Shown: positions 1-9,241, numbered from the stretch's first letter. The stretch: DNA of 64,000 bases from Paenibacillus sp. RC67 (GCF_030020805.1 NZ_CP125098.1:5975501-6039500); one strand, 5' to 3'. Notes: generated by a model from the sequence alone, not told the origin. Numbers and translations are program-made.

Positions 1-143
1 TTATCTCAGGATTTAAACAAAATAGAGTTAAAAACATCCTGATAAATCGCATTATTCCCACATATCTCCTAGTATTTCAAGGAAATCGGTCCCATGGTGT
101 AGAAATGATATCCATCCTGAAAATGAAGAGGAGAGGAAATGAG

Positions 144-617
144 TTGGAGCTAATCCTTGCGTTACTGTTATCTTTTTCTACTATTTACGGAGAACATCAC
201 AAGCCTTACGTTACTACCGGCCCTTCCATGGAGCCTAACTATTATCAGGATCAAAGAATTACGGTCGACCCTGTTTACTACAAGGACCATTCCTTTCATC
301 GTGGTGATGTCATTGTTTTTCAAGCGGCTAAAGACAAAATCTATATTAAGCGGGTGATCGCTCTGCCTGGAGAAAGGGTGCGGATCGAAGGCGATAACGT
401 ATACATTGATGGTCAACCTCTTTATGAGCCTTATCTTCAATCCGCTTTGCAGGACGCTGCCAAAAAGAAAGTTCCTTATAATTATAGAAACATGAAAGAA
501 ATGACTGTTCCCGAACATGCTGTTTTCGTTCTGGGAGATAATCGTTCCAACAGCAGCGACAGCAGGGATATCGGCCCTGTCTCCATCGAGCGGATTCTCG
601 GCAAGGTCAACGATTAG
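144..617 (+). CDS. lepB: Signal peptidase I (type I, S26 family)
   Basis: Serine-lysine peptidase that removes signal peptides from exported proteins at the outer face of the membrane. Counting from the TTG at 144, the nucleophile lies in GPSMEP (Ser28), the general base in YIKRVIALPGE (Lys69), and the C-terminal box is GDNRSNSSDSR, so all S26 boxes are present. An ATG at 105 opens the same frame, but AGGAGAGG at 129-136 sits 7 nt before the TTG and favours it. The hydrophobic N-terminal segment is only about 12 residues, shorter than the usual anchor. Stands alone, convergent with fdhD. Confidence 0.88.
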   Translation: MELILALLLSFSTIYGEHHKPYVTTGPSMEPNYYQDQRITVDPVYYKDHSFHRGDVIVFQAAKDKIYIKRVIALPGERVRIEGDNVYIDGQPLYEPYLQSALQDAAKKKVPYNYRNMKEMTVPEHAVFVLGDNRSNSSDSRDIGPVSIERILGKVND

Positions 618-624
618 CGCTTAT

Positions 625-1410
625 CTAACTAAGCCGTTCGTGATGCGTGTATACATTGAAAGAATCGCCGCGGATGAATCCAACCACTGTAATCCCCAAA
701 TCATGAGCCAACTGAAGAGCAAGCTGCGTCGGGGCGGATTTGGATAATACGATGCCTACTCCGATTTTGGCTGTCTTGAGCAGCACCTCGGACGAGACGC
801 GTCCGCTGAACACCAACACTTTGCCCTTTAAGGGAATTCGGTGCTGCAAGCAGTGACCGTAAATTTTATCCAAGGCATTATGCCGCCCGATATCCGAGCG
901 GACGATCTGCAGCTCCTCTGTGCTGGCAAGCGCTGCGTTATGAACACCACCGGTATTGCGGAAATCGGACGAGCACTGCTGAAGTTCACGCATTAATTCC
1001 AAGCATTGCTCCGCTGTGATGGTCATTCGGGATGTAATGGTTTTGGCGGTTCTTGCATCGTTATGGAAATAGAACTGGCGGCTTTTGCCGCAGCAGGAGC
1101 CGATAAATCGTTTATTGTACCAATCTTTGCCCGTATTTTGCGCCGCGGTCAGCTCCACATCGGCGTAGCCGCGGTCCGGGTCCAGGGACAGCTTGCGAAT
1201 TTCCTCCATGGAGCGGATCATCCCTTCGGAAGCAAGGAATCCGACGACCATATTCTCCAAGTCGGACGGAGAGCAGACGATGGTCGCGAATTCCTCGCCG
1301 TCCACCCTGATTGTTAACGGAAACTCAGAAGCCACCTCGTCCTCCCGTTCCTGAAGCCGCCCTCCTTCGTACTTCACGATTGTCCATGCCGCTGTCACCG
1401 ATTTGTCCAT
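625..1410 (-). CDS. fdhD: FdhD, formate dehydrogenase sulfurtransferase
   Basis: FdhD carries sulfur from a cysteine desulfurase to the bis-MGD cofactor, which formate-dehydrogenase-type enzymes need for activity. The 261-residue length is typical. Diagnostic boxes are the cysteine pair in GSCCGKSR, TGGVHNAAL, SDIGRHNALDK and SGRVSSE. It starts 6 nt after the stop of the molybdoenzyme gene and is surely co-transcribed with it, placing the accessory protein beside its likely client. GGAG overlapping the upstream stop serves as the SD site. Confidence 0.93.
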   Translation of the reverse strand: MDKSVTAAWTIVKYEGGRLQEREDEVASEFPLTIRVDGEEFATIVCSPSDLENMVVGFLASEGMIRSMEEIRKLSLDPDRGYADVELTAAQNTGKDWYNKRFIGSCCGKSRQFYFHNDARTAKTITSRMTITAEQCLELMRELQQCSSDFRNTGGVHNAALASTEELQIVRSDIGRHNALDKIYGHCLQHRIPLKGKVLVFSGRVSSEVLLKTAKIGVGIVLSKSAPTQLALQLAHDLGITVVGFIRGDSFNVYTHHERLS

Positions 1411-1416
1411 GCTCCG

Positions 1417-3768
1417 TCACTCCATTTCCGTCTCAAGCTCCGCAATCCTTCTCTCCACATACCTTGTATCCTTGAAGGCATGGTAGGTCTCCGCCTTCTC
1501 AACTACAGCCGCAATGTTATATTCCGGTATGCCCGCATGCGGCTCGTATACCCCTTTAGGGATCAGGCTGTTGCCCTCCGGCCAATGCACCTCAATATTG
1601 CCGCGCCGGATCGCAACCGGCTTGCATCGTCCGTGCAGCAGCCCGTAACGGTTGTAGACAACGATTGCGTCTCCGGCCTTAAGACCAAGACAGGTTGCAT
1701 CCTCGCCATGCATAAGAACATCGTAACGATCCGCATCATTGAATGGATCCTTCTCGCTGTAAATCATCGAATTGAATTGCTTCCCTCGACGCGTCGTTAC
1801 CATGAAATGCCCCTCAGGCTTGCGCAGCTCCGGCAGCTCAATCGGGATCAGCTGGCCGCGGCCATCCGGTGTCGGGCAGACGCCGTCCTCACACAGCCAG
1901 GCTCCGCCCCACTGAAACACATCTCCGCGTTTCACCAAGTGCTGGACCCCGTCGTAATAGGGTACCGCCTTCGCTATTTCTTCGCGGATTTGCTGTGCGC
2001 TGCTAAAGCCTACTCGCTGCCTATGCTCCGGGTCCACCTTGGCGGCGAGCTCGGCATAGATCACCCATTCTGCGCGAGCTTCTCCGATTCTCGGGCCATC
2101 AATCTCAGGCGAGAAATACACCATTCGCTCCGTTGAAGTGGATGTACCTCCTCCCGGCTGCTCGTATCGGGTCATTGCCGGCAGGACAATAACCGCTTCG
2201 CTGGCTTCGGTTAACGTGGACGTGTTCAGCACAATATCCTGATGGACACGGATATCGATTTGCTCCAGACATTGCCTTACGAAATCAGGATCCGGCATTG
2301 TCTCCAGGAAATTGCCGCCGGAGGTATAGAACACCTTCAGCCTGCGCTCATGGTCATCCGGCAGGAGCGCGTTCTCCAATGATACGCCGACGATATCCCC
2401 CTGCCATTTCGGCAGCTCGAAGCCCCACAGACGCTCGATTCGTTCGATATCCCCCGCCTTGTACTCTCCGCCCGGCAAGCTGAATGGGTCCGCGCCCATC
2501 TCACCCGAGCCTTGTACTCCACTATGCCCGCGAATCGGCATCAAACCGCAATGCTCGCGGCCTAGGAAGCCTCGGAGCAGGGCTAGATTGGCAACCTGCG
2601 AAATGTTGTCCGTTCCAAACCGATGCTGGGTCAGCCCCATGCTCCAAACAAACACCGCTGAGCGAGCACCAGATAGCAGTCGGGCAAATTGGAGCATTCG
2701 TTCTTGTGTAAGCCCCGAAGACTTCTCCAGCAGCGCCCAATCCTGCTTCATGACATGCGTTCTCAGCTCCTCGTATCCCTTCGTATGCTCACTCACAAAA
2801 GCATGATCGACGGCGTTTCCCGGCTGCGCCTCCTCCATCTCGAACCAGTGCTTCATAACACCGTTCATGAAGGCAATATCCCCGCCGATATTCACCTGAT
2901 AAAAATCATCGGTCAGCTTGGTGCCAAACAGCGCCGATTCTGGAATGGATGGTATCCAATATTGCTCCATGGAAGGCTCGTAATAAGGGTTGATGACGAT
3001 AATTTTCGTTCCTTTTCGCTTGGCGGCATACATATATTTGGTCGAAACCGGCTGGTTGTTCGCCGCCACACTGCCCCAAAACACCAGCACATCTGTGCCG
3101 ATCCAATCCTTGTAATTACAGCTTGAAGCCCCGATGCCTACGGAACGCTTCAGAGCCGTCTTGGACGGAGAATGGCATATCCTTGAAGCATTGTCGATAT
3201 TGTTCGTTCCAAGCAGACGGGCTATCTTGGCTGCGGCGTAATAGCATTCGTTCGTAATCCCGCGCGCTGTCAAATAAAATGCCAGCTGTTTAGGATCTAT
3301 CGTTTTAATTTTACTCGCGATCGTATCCAGAGCCTCATCCCAGGACAACCGCGAAAACCGGGCTTCTCCTTTACGGCGAATTAACGGATAAGGAATGCGG
3401 CCGAGCTTGCGCAGAGCCGTGCTATCCAGCCTCTCCAGCTCGCTGATATCCTGGTGCAGCACCTCAGGGCGAATCGGAGGCATCGTATTCAGCCGCAGCA
3501 CGTTCAGCCTTGTCGTGCACAGATGAGGACCTTCGAGGGTCCGGTCGTACAAACCGGACACCCCTAATGCGCAGCCATCGCACACCCCTTGAGTTAAAAT
3601 GCGGTAAGCATAAGGCAACTGGTCGCGGTTTTCCCATGCGATCTTCAAGGTTTCCTTAATATGGTGCGGCTTTACCTGCCCTAGCCCGAACGGGGCCTTG
3701 CTGACCCACAGCTTCGGATCAGGCCGCTTCGGCAATCGAATCGGACCGTTGTGCTTCGTTTTTCCCAT
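1417..3768 (-). CDS. Molybdopterin oxidoreductase, FdhF/YdeP family
   Basis: Large bis-MGD molybdoenzyme related to formate dehydrogenase alpha subunits, predicted cytoplasmic because no Tat signal is visible. The N-terminus has Cys63, Cys66 (GVCDGCALG) and Cys84, plausible Fe-S ligands. Cys198 in ASRICHSPSK sits where formate dehydrogenases carry the Mo-ligating Cys or Sec. At 783 residues it matches the YdeP branch rather than the roughly 980-residue YjgC/YrhE form with extra ferredoxin domains. Substrate is unproven: YdeP relatives are often named formate dehydrogenase by similarity alone. Followed by fdhD and preceded by an MpsC-like gene. Confidence 0.88.
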   Translation of the reverse strand: MGKTKHNGPIRLPKRPDPKLWVSKAPFGLGQVKPHHIKETLKIAWENRDQLPYAYRILTQGVCDGCALGVSGLYDRTLEGPHLCTTRLNVLRLNTMPPIRPEVLHQDISELERLDSTALRKLGRIPYPLIRRKGEARFSRLSWDEALDTIASKIKTIDPKQLAFYLTARGITNECYYAAAKIARLLGTNNIDNASRICHSPSKTALKRSVGIGASSCNYKDWIGTDVLVFWGSVAANNQPVSTKYMYAAKRKGTKIIVINPYYEPSMEQYWIPSIPESALFGTKLTDDFYQVNIGGDIAFMNGVMKHWFEMEEAQPGNAVDHAFVSEHTKGYEELRTHVMKQDWALLEKSSGLTQERMLQFARLLSGARSAVFVWSMGLTQHRFGTDNISQVANLALLRGFLGREHCGLMPIRGHSGVQGSGEMGADPFSLPGGEYKAGDIERIERLWGFELPKWQGDIVGVSLENALLPDDHERRLKVFYTSGGNFLETMPDPDFVRQCLEQIDIRVHQDIVLNTSTLTEASEAVIVLPAMTRYEQPGGGTSTSTERMVYFSPEIDGPRIGEARAEWVIYAELAAKVDPEHRQRVGFSSAQQIREEIAKAVPYYDGVQHLVKRGDVFQWGGAWLCEDGVCPTPDGRGQLIPIELPELRKPEGHFMVTTRRGKQFNSMIYSEKDPFNDADRYDVLMHGEDATCLGLKAGDAIVVYNRYGLLHGRCKPVAIRRGNIEVHWPEGNSLIPKGVYEPHAGIPEYNIAAVVEKAETYHAFKDTRYVERRIAELETEME

Positions 3769-3818
3769 ATATGCATTCCCACCTATACTTTGTTATTTGC
3801 GACCCATTGCTCAGCAAT

Positions 3819-3928
3819 AGAAAAACCGCAGCAAACAGCCCCTCTTTTTACGTTGCATAAAAAAAGGAAGTGTCTACTGCGGCGGTTAGTCTTAAGCAGG
3901 TGCGCTGCTAAGTGCCAACGGCACATGA
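3819..3928 (-). terminator. Hairpin series between MpsC-like gene and molybdoenzyme gene
   Basis: On the minus strand, CCGCAGTAGACA and TGTTTGCTGCGG pair over 12 positions with G-U wobbles, enclosing a further A/U-rich stem, and are followed by TTTTTC: an intrinsic-terminator shape. Two smaller hairpins precede it, AGCAG-CGCAC-CTGCT and GTGCC-gtt-GGCAC. It may simply end the upstream transcript or act as an attenuator in front of the molybdoenzyme gene. Confidence 0.6.
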
Positions 3929-3933
3929 TGAAA

Positions 3934-4296
3934 TTATTTCACAGCAAATTTGCTTTGAATGTCCTGATCGAATACGAAAATGGACATTCCGAAATCTTTT
4001 TCCAAATCAATATCAACGAACAGATCGAGAAACTTAGCTCCGAGCAGCTGCTCCATTTCAACTGGAGGATGATTCTTGTACATATCCTTCACCATCTCCG
4101 TGCGCGCGGTGCGCAAAGCCTGCTTGCCGTCGGTTCCGGAGGCGATAAATTTCTCAACGGGTGAAAGATTGCCGTCCATCTCGCAGATCGCCCAATGCTT
4201 GCAGAAGGTCGTGCGGATTTCACGCGGTCCTTTGCCCATATGGCGTTTTCGAAACGCTTTCACTAAATTGCTGAACTCCGCTTCCGTTTTATTCAT
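3934..4296 (-). CDS. MpsC-like DUF2294 protein
   Basis: A 120-residue soluble protein matching the DUF2294 pattern: GKGPREIRTTF near residue 22-32, an acidic LSPVEKF segment, then the conserved stretch from TARTEMVKDMY to the C-terminus. In staphylococci MpsC is linked to a membrane-potential-generating bicarbonate/Na+ system; in other Bacillota relatives occur as orphans. No MpsA or MpsB gene is visible here. It is upstream of, and co-directional with, the molybdoenzyme/fdhD pair, so a link to formate or CO2/bicarbonate metabolism is possible but inferred. Confidence 0.75.
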   Translation of the reverse strand: MNKTEAEFSNLVKAFRKRHMGKGPREIRTTFCKHWAICEMDGNLSPVEKFIASGTDGKQALRTARTEMVKDMYKNHPPVEMEQLLGAKFLDLFVDIDLEKDFGMSIFVFDQDIQSKFAVK

Positions 4297-4466
4297 GAAT
4301 GGATACCCTCATTTACCGTATCTTCAACCAAATTTTATCATGGACCCTAGCTTTGTTCAATCCATTTGCATGCAAAATAGGCTTGCAACTTTTATTTGAT
4401 TGAACCCGTCTAATTAGTAACTCGATATGAGCGGATGATCAGTTTGGATATGGGAGAGCGAGAAGG

Positions 4467-5444
4467 ATGAGCAATTTAGCGGCTATTGTTGCAGCAGTTT
4501 GGATTAGCGGAGTTTTACTGTCAGGAGTCGGAGCTACTCCCGCCCAGCCCTTGAATACAGAACTACCGGTTGCTGCCCTCTCCGAGCAGGCACCAAACGA
4601 TACACCTTCAGAAGAGCTACAGAACGGAGCTAACGTTCAGACACTATCCCCTCATTTTGAAAAGGATAGTGTATTTGCACCCGACAATCTCTCTATAGAA
4701 GAGAATACATTTGTGCTTGATGCCAAATACGCCGATGTAGACGGGGACGGGATCCGTGATGATATCGTGCTTGTTGGGCAAAAGGAGACACCAGACCATA
4801 TATACGCCTCCTCTATTCAAGTCGCAGTAAAGAACGGAGCAACCGGAGATTATGCCCTCCGCTCCGTAGGTACTTTTAATGAGGGATATGAATCCTACTT
4901 ATTTATCGGTCGGTTCGACTCCGAATCGGTCAACGATATTCTGGTTACTACGGCAACTATGGGAAGCGGCGGCACCTCTACATACCAGTTACTCTCGTAC
5001 AAAGGGGCGTCATTAGTAGATAAGTTAGACGAAAAGGTCCTTAACGCAGGACTTCCCCTGGACATCCGATTCGCGGATAACTATAAGATAACCGTCACAA
5101 ATGCTATCACCGGTAAAACCAACATCATCGACGCGAGTTCTTCTAAAGAAGATTACGTCCGACTTGAGCTGTACGATGCCAACGGCAAGCTGTTGAACCA
5201 TAAGGAACAAGGAGCGGTGGACGACTTCGTAAGCCTAACTCCCGAAGATATAGATCGTGACGGTATCTACGAACTGCGCGGCGTTCAGTACATCTCGGGT
5301 GCTTGGCACGCCAATATGCTTGCGCAAGTCGAATCGCTATGGACTATCCACAATGGAAGCTTGGAGCTGTTGAGTGATAGATTGATCGCTTTGCCTAAGT
5401 TGATGACATGGGCTACCCCACCGGAGTTCCACATACACATATGA
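4467..5444 (+). CDS. Exported protein with EF-hand-like/FG-GAP motifs
   Basis: A 325-residue protein with an N-terminal hydrophobic export signal (about residues 1-25), a Pro/Glu/Asn-rich linker and a C-terminal region carrying two calcium-loop-like motifs, DVDGDGIRDD near residue 91 and DIDRDGIYEL near residue 266. Such motifs are typical of VCBS/FG-GAP beta-propeller blades in surface or secreted proteins. No catalytic motif is seen. GGGAGAGCGAGAAGG lies just upstream of the ATG. Function unknown; extracellular location is likely. Confidence 0.72.
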   Translation: MSNLAAIVAAVWISGVLLSGVGATPAQPLNTELPVAALSEQAPNDTPSEELQNGANVQTLSPHFEKDSVFAPDNLSIEENTFVLDAKYADVDGDGIRDDIVLVGQKETPDHIYASSIQVAVKNGATGDYALRSVGTFNEGYESYLFIGRFDSESVNDILVTTATMGSGGTSTYQLLSYKGASLVDKLDEKVLNAGLPLDIRFADNYKITVTNAITGKTNIIDASSSKEDYVRLELYDANGKLLNHKEQGAVDDFVSLTPEDIDRDGIYELRGVQYISGAWHANMLAQVESLWTIHNGSLELLSDRLIALPKLMTWATPPEFHIHI

Positions 5445-5628
5445 AGCTTCATGGCTTCACAATCTGACAGCTCTTTTTCTATATGAATAAGAGCTATTAA
5501 GCATGCTCATCCAATGTTGGAAGACTTTGTGCCGTGAAATCTGTATAGGCACGTGCTACAATGAAGTGGCTCAAGAGAGCCCAGCGGGATCCGATAATGA
5601 TCTGGGTAGAAGAGCACAAAAAAAACTA

Positions 5629-5742
5629 AAGGCCGAAGCTTTTTTATAAAAGCACGGGGGACCCATTCAATGGGGTGAAGCCACAATTGTGGTAGGGTGA
5701 TTGCTCTTTGACCCGAATCCGTCAGCTAACCTCGCAGGCCGC
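5629..5742 (+). promoter_or_regulatory. c-di-AMP (ydaO/yuaA-type) riboswitch
   Basis: The hallmark 3' half is present: GACCCGAATCCGTCAGC followed by TAACCTCGCAGGCC (5709-5740). The GGGGGACCCA...TGGGGTGAA core (5656-5682) and the GTAGGG segment precede it. GGCC at 5631-5634 and 5737-5740 can close P1. The aptamer ends only 6 nt before the SD site (5747-5754) of the CAP-domain gene, so control may act on translation. In Bacillota this class shuts off cell-wall and osmolyte genes when c-di-AMP is high. Confidence 0.93.
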
Positions 5743-5760
5743 GAAAAGGAGAGGATTTTT

Positions 5761-6612
5761 TTGTTGAACCGTTTTAAGAAAGTTGTATTGACAGGTGTAC
5801 TGGCCCTTAGTCCAATCATCGGCGTTAGCGCCGTTTCCGCCGCACCGGCGAATAATGTGTCTGCTAATGATTTGTCGACAATCACACAAAAATATGGAAT
5901 CGATCTGAATTCCTTGTTAAAAGGCCAAGGTCAGGGTCAAGGGAATTTCGGAAACATCGATTTGAGTTCCTTGTTGAAGGGTCAGGATGGAAAAGCACTT
6001 GCAGGAGTTATCTGGAAAAACTTCCCGAACTTAAACCTTAACTGCGGCCAAGGTACTGGCGGCAATACCGGAAACACTGGATCCGGCTCCGGCACTGTAG
6101 ATAACGGCTCCGATAACGGCAGCGGTACTACAGATAACGGTGGCGATAAAGGAAACTCCGGTGATACGGGCAGCGGTACTACTAATAATGGCAGTGGAAG
6201 TGAAAACAACAGCGGTTCCCAAGAAACTGCAACTGACTCCCAATCTGCTTATGCAGATCAAGTCGTTACTTTGGTAAACCAAGAGCGTGCCAAATCAGGT
6301 CTTCCTGCATTAACTTCCGACAGCAAACTGGCTAACATGGCTATGGACAAAGCTAAAGATATGTACAACAAAAATTACTTTGACCATACTTCTCCTACGT
6401 ACGGTTCTCCATTTGACATGATGAAGCAATACGGAATCAGCTACTCCTATGCAGGTGAAAACATTGCAAAAGGCCAACGTAACCCTCAAGAGGTTATGAA
6501 TGCCTGGATGAATAGCGAAGGTCACCGTCAAAACATCATGAGCCCTAACTACACTAAAATCGGTGTTGCTTACTACAATGGCGAATGGGTACAAGAGTTT
6601 ATTGCGAACTAA
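5761..6612 (+). CDS. Secreted CAP/SCP-domain protein (YkwD-like)
   Basis: Exported protein with a signal peptide ending near VSAAPA, a middle segment rich in Gly, Ser, Thr and Asn (about residues 95-160), and a C-terminal CAP domain of about 120 residues. CAP hallmarks: LVNQERAKSGLPAL, YFDHTSPTYG, AGENIAKG, WMNSEGHRQNIM and IGVAYY. The frame is open from 5701, but that TTG lies inside the riboswitch; TTG at 5761 (or 5764) follows AGGAGAGG and starts a normal signal peptide. YkwD-type CAP proteins are linked to spores and cell wall; the role here is inferred from the c-di-AMP switch. Confidence 0.9.
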   Translation: MLNRFKKVVLTGVLALSPIIGVSAVSAAPANNVSANDLSTITQKYGIDLNSLLKGQGQGQGNFGNIDLSSLLKGQDGKALAGVIWKNFPNLNLNCGQGTGGNTGNTGSGSGTVDNGSDNGSGTTDNGGDKGNSGDTGSGTTNNGSGSENNSGSQETATDSQSAYADQVVTLVNQERAKSGLPALTSDSKLANMAMDKAKDMYNKNYFDHTSPTYGSPFDMMKQYGISYSYAGENIAKGQRNPQEVMNAWMNSEGHRQNIMSPNYTKIGVAYYNGEWVQEFIAN

Positions 6613-6632
6613 TTCATAAGATTATTATGCCA

Positions 6633-6672
6633 CGGCCCTCGATGCTTCATGCATCGGGGGCTTTGCTTTTGG
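6633..6672 (+). terminator. Intrinsic terminator after CAP gene
   Basis: CCCTCGATGC and GCATCGGGGG pair around a short TTCAT loop, followed by a T-rich run. Confidence 0.85.
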
Positions 6673-6791
6673 ATAACCCTTTTTTTTGCCAAGCACCGAA
6701 CATTTTGTAACCGTTTGCATATACATAGTATAAACCCCTATTTCAGTATTGAGGTGTTCATAGCTATCCCCATTTCTCGGGAGGTGTAATC

Positions 6792-7109
6792 ATGGCGGTT
6801 AAAAATTTGTTGGCTGCGTTGATTGGTCTCTTGTTTGTGTTTGGCCCAAATTGGATTCATTTTGCTCATGAAAGTGCCGTAATAACTAGTGTCGTCTTTG
6901 GTTCCATTCAATTCATCGCCTCGCTTCTTGCTTTTATATTCAAAAAATCCGGCTGGAACTCTTGGCTGAACTGGTGTTCGATGCTGGCTGGCGTTTGGTT
7001 TGTCATTTTCCCTTTCGCGTATTTATCGGGCTTGGGTGAATATGTCATTTATATTGTGCTCGGCATAACAAGTGTCATGCTGAATTACTATACAATGAAT
7101 GAGGATTGA
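6792..7109 (+). CDS. SPW repeat membrane protein
   Basis: Small integral membrane protein of 105 residues with four hydrophobic segments (about 6-22, 30-48, 60-80, 83-98). Trp residues sit near helix ends, for example FGPNWIHF and WNSWLNW, consistent with the SPW repeat family of bacterial membrane proteins, whose role is unknown. A GGGAGGTG site precedes the ATG. It is flanked by intergenic spaces and probably forms a single-gene unit. Confidence 0.75.
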   Translation: MAVKNLLAALIGLLFVFGPNWIHFAHESAVITSVVFGSIQFIASLLAFIFKKSGWNSWLNWCSMLAGVWFVIFPFAYLSGLGEYVIYIVLGITSVMLNYYTMNED

Positions 7110-7210
7110 ATAAAATTCCATTATGCTCCTTATAAAAACATTCTAGTGTACAATCTGCGAGGTTTCCTTTATCGTTAGAATGTACTTTAATGGATTAGGA
7201 GATGAGGAGT

Positions 7211-7744
7211 ATGGTGCAGCCTGAGCAATCGGCGTCTGTAAGCGAAGTATTTTTGCAGGAAAGCATTCAAGCATTTCAAAGCATGAAGAAATTGGCAGAC
7301 AGAGCTATGGAGCAAATCGACGACTCCCAATTTCATCATGTTCTGGACAAAGAATCGAATTCACTTGAAATCATGATTCTTCATATGCACGGTAATATGC
7401 TTTCTCGCTGGACCGACTTCTTGACATCCGACGGAGAAAAGCCAACCCGAAATCGGGATGGGGAATTCGAGGCCAAAGGACTGGACAGAGCAGCACTCTT
7501 GGCGCTTTGGGAGGAAGGCTGGGCTGTATTGTTCGATACGTTGGCTCAATTAAAGCCGGACGATATGCTTCGAAATATCAACATTCGCGGCGAGGCTCAC
7601 ACCGTAGTGAAGGCAATCCAACGTCAAGTTTCCCACTATGGGTATCACGTAGGTCAAATCGTATTCCTTGCTAAGCACCTGAGCAGCCATCATTGGCAAA
7701 CACTCAGCATTGCCCGCGGGCAATCGAAAGCATTCAAGCCCTAA
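7211..7744 (+). CDS. DUF1572 / DinB-like four-helix protein
   Basis: Predicted cytoplasmic helical protein of the DinB/YfiT-like fold, DUF1572 branch. Metal-site candidates are His residues in MILHMHGNML and SHYGYHVGQI, the classic spacing of DinB-fold metalloproteins. The wider superfamily includes thiol-dependent transferases, but the DUF1572 reaction is unknown. An ATG at 7202 is in frame but only 1 nt after TAGGAG; the ATG at 7211 is 10 nt away and preferred. Confidence 0.8.
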   Translation: MVQPEQSASVSEVFLQESIQAFQSMKKLADRAMEQIDDSQFHHVLDKESNSLEIMILHMHGNMLSRWTDFLTSDGEKPTRNRDGEFEAKGLDRAALLALWEEGWAVLFDTLAQLKPDDMLRNINIRGEAHTVVKAIQRQVSHYGYHVGQIVFLAKHLSSHHWQTLSIARGQSKAFKP

Positions 7745-7766
7745 ATGACTATAGTTGAATATCCAG

Positions 7767-7798
7767 GCTGCAAATTCCGAGGAGTTTGCGGCTTTTTT
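7767..7798 (+). terminator. Intrinsic terminator
   Basis: GCTGCAAATTC and GGAGTTTGCGGC form a stem, followed by TTTTTT. Confidence 0.8.
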
Positions 7799-7867
7799 CT
7801 ATATTCGGGCAACCATGCAATAAAAAAGTCGTATGTAACATAATAAGAGAAAGGAGAGCTGCTTAAA

Positions 7868-9241
7868 ATGAAACTACTTACTATTCAGCAGGCTATAGCA
7901 AAGGTTCGTGAGTGGATTCATATTCCCGATTCGCACGAATTGATCTCAAGCGGTATATACCGCAATTCTTCACCCGAACAATCCCCTTATTACAAGGTTG
8001 AATTAGAGTGGAACAAGCAAGGTGAGCCGGTACTGGATGAGAATATGCTGGTCAATCCAAATACGATCCGTGCCGAGCTGGATGCCGTTACCGGCCAGCC
8101 GATTGCTTTTTACCGCCATGACGATAGAGACAAAGACAAGGAACCGCAGGAAGAGCTGGAGAACGATAAATACGAGAGTCTCTTCCCCTATATCGTTCAA
8201 TGGATCCAGAAGCTTGGCTTGCCAATAGATTCGAAAGAGCTGGATTTACGCAAAAAAATGATCATCGGCGAAAACCGCTATGATTTTGTTTACGGAAGGA
8301 AGCACGACGGGATTCCCGTAAGCAGCCACCAAGCTCTGCACATTACTCTGAACCAAGCCTTCGATCTGACTCATTTATGGTGTGTTTGGGATGCTTGCGA
8401 TTTTGCGGATAGCCATGAGGTGATTCCGAAGGAGAAGTTCAAGGAGCAGCTCGACCAAAGTCAGCTATCGCTCTGTTATTTGAATCTGTTCCTTCCATCA
8501 GACCATCCCTTCTATATATGCCGGGAAGATGTTTATGATGCTGTTTCAGGACAGTTGATCTGTACGGATAAGAGTGACTTTATTGAAATTATCGATTTGG
8601 ATACGTCTCTGCCCCAGCGCAACCAAACGATCCATATCGTACGTAAGCCCGTATTTTCCGAAGCTCAGTATGAGGTCTTAAAGCTCGATGATCAAGTAAC
8701 CGATGTCGATTTGACAGAGCCCCATCCGTTCTATCCCGTTATCACGGAAGAAGAGATTACTAAAGCTCAGGATATCGCGGTGTCCTACCTTAAGGAATCG
8801 GTGTCGGAGGAGCCTTGGCAGTTCGCATTTATACACAGGGCAAATGGCCAAATCGTAGAGAGTATGCAAGGAAATCAAATTAAAGTAGAAATTCAACGTT
8901 TTCTGCATGGTATCCCTATTATGGGCGGCAAGATTGGACTATTCATCGACCGAGACACCTGGAACGTTACTCATGTCATGGATGCGCTAAAGCTGTTTCA
9001 GGCACGCCGTGGTGATAAAGAGAAGGAGCGAACCAAGAATCTCGGGTGCTGTGAACCTCAGATAGTAGCCGAAACCGCGTGGGAGCAGCTTTATCCCCAC
9101 GTTCAATTGACTCTGACCTATCGCTTTAAGGATAGACACTCACCTGATGAGCGAAGAAATGCTCTTCTTGTATACACGTTGCTTGACTGCGATTGGATTT
9201 GCGATGCTGTCACTGGAGAACTGACTCAGCTGGCTTACTGA
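7868..9241 (+). CDS. YcdB/YcdC-domain (PepSY-like) protein
   Basis: A 457-residue protein without a signal peptide or membrane segment. It appears to hold two similar halves: each has a helix beginning ITxxQAxxxA or ITKAQDIAVSYL followed by beta-rich stretches with phrases such as YDFVYGRKHDGIPVSSHQ and FIHRANGQ. Conserved pairs such as GIPV near residue 149 and GIPIMGGKIG near residue 350 resemble the YcdB/YcdC domain found in exported Bacillus proteins. Lack of an export signal is odd for that family. GAGAAAGGAGAGCTGC lies upstream. Function unknown. Confidence 0.6.
   Translation: MKLLTIQQAIAKVREWIHIPDSHELISSGIYRNSSPEQSPYYKVELEWNKQGEPVLDENMLVNPNTIRAELDAVTGQPIAFYRHDDRDKDKEPQEELENDKYESLFPYIVQWIQKLGLPIDSKELDLRKKMIIGENRYDFVYGRKHDGIPVSSHQALHITLNQAFDLTHLWCVWDACDFADSHEVIPKEKFKEQLDQSQLSLCYLNLFLPSDHPFYICREDVYDAVSGQLICTDKSDFIEIIDLDTSLPQRNQTIHIVRKPVFSEAQYEVLKLDDQVTDVDLTEPHPFYPVITEEEITKAQDIAVSYLKESVSEEPWQFAFIHRANGQIVESMQGNQIKVEIQRFLHGIPIMGGKIGLFIDRDTWNVTHVMDALKLFQARRGDKEKERTKNLGCCEPQIVAETAWEQLYPHVQLTLTYRFKDRHSPDERRNALLVYTLLDCDWICDAVTGELTQLAY

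Noticed and set aside
3769-3933. Moco riboswitch before the molybdoenzyme gene
   Set aside because: Structured, but conserved Moco aptamer sequence could not be recognised; left as hairpins.
4353-4407. GTTCAATC and GATTGAAC inverted repeat
   Set aside because: Arms are short and 40 nt apart, with no T-run; could be chance.
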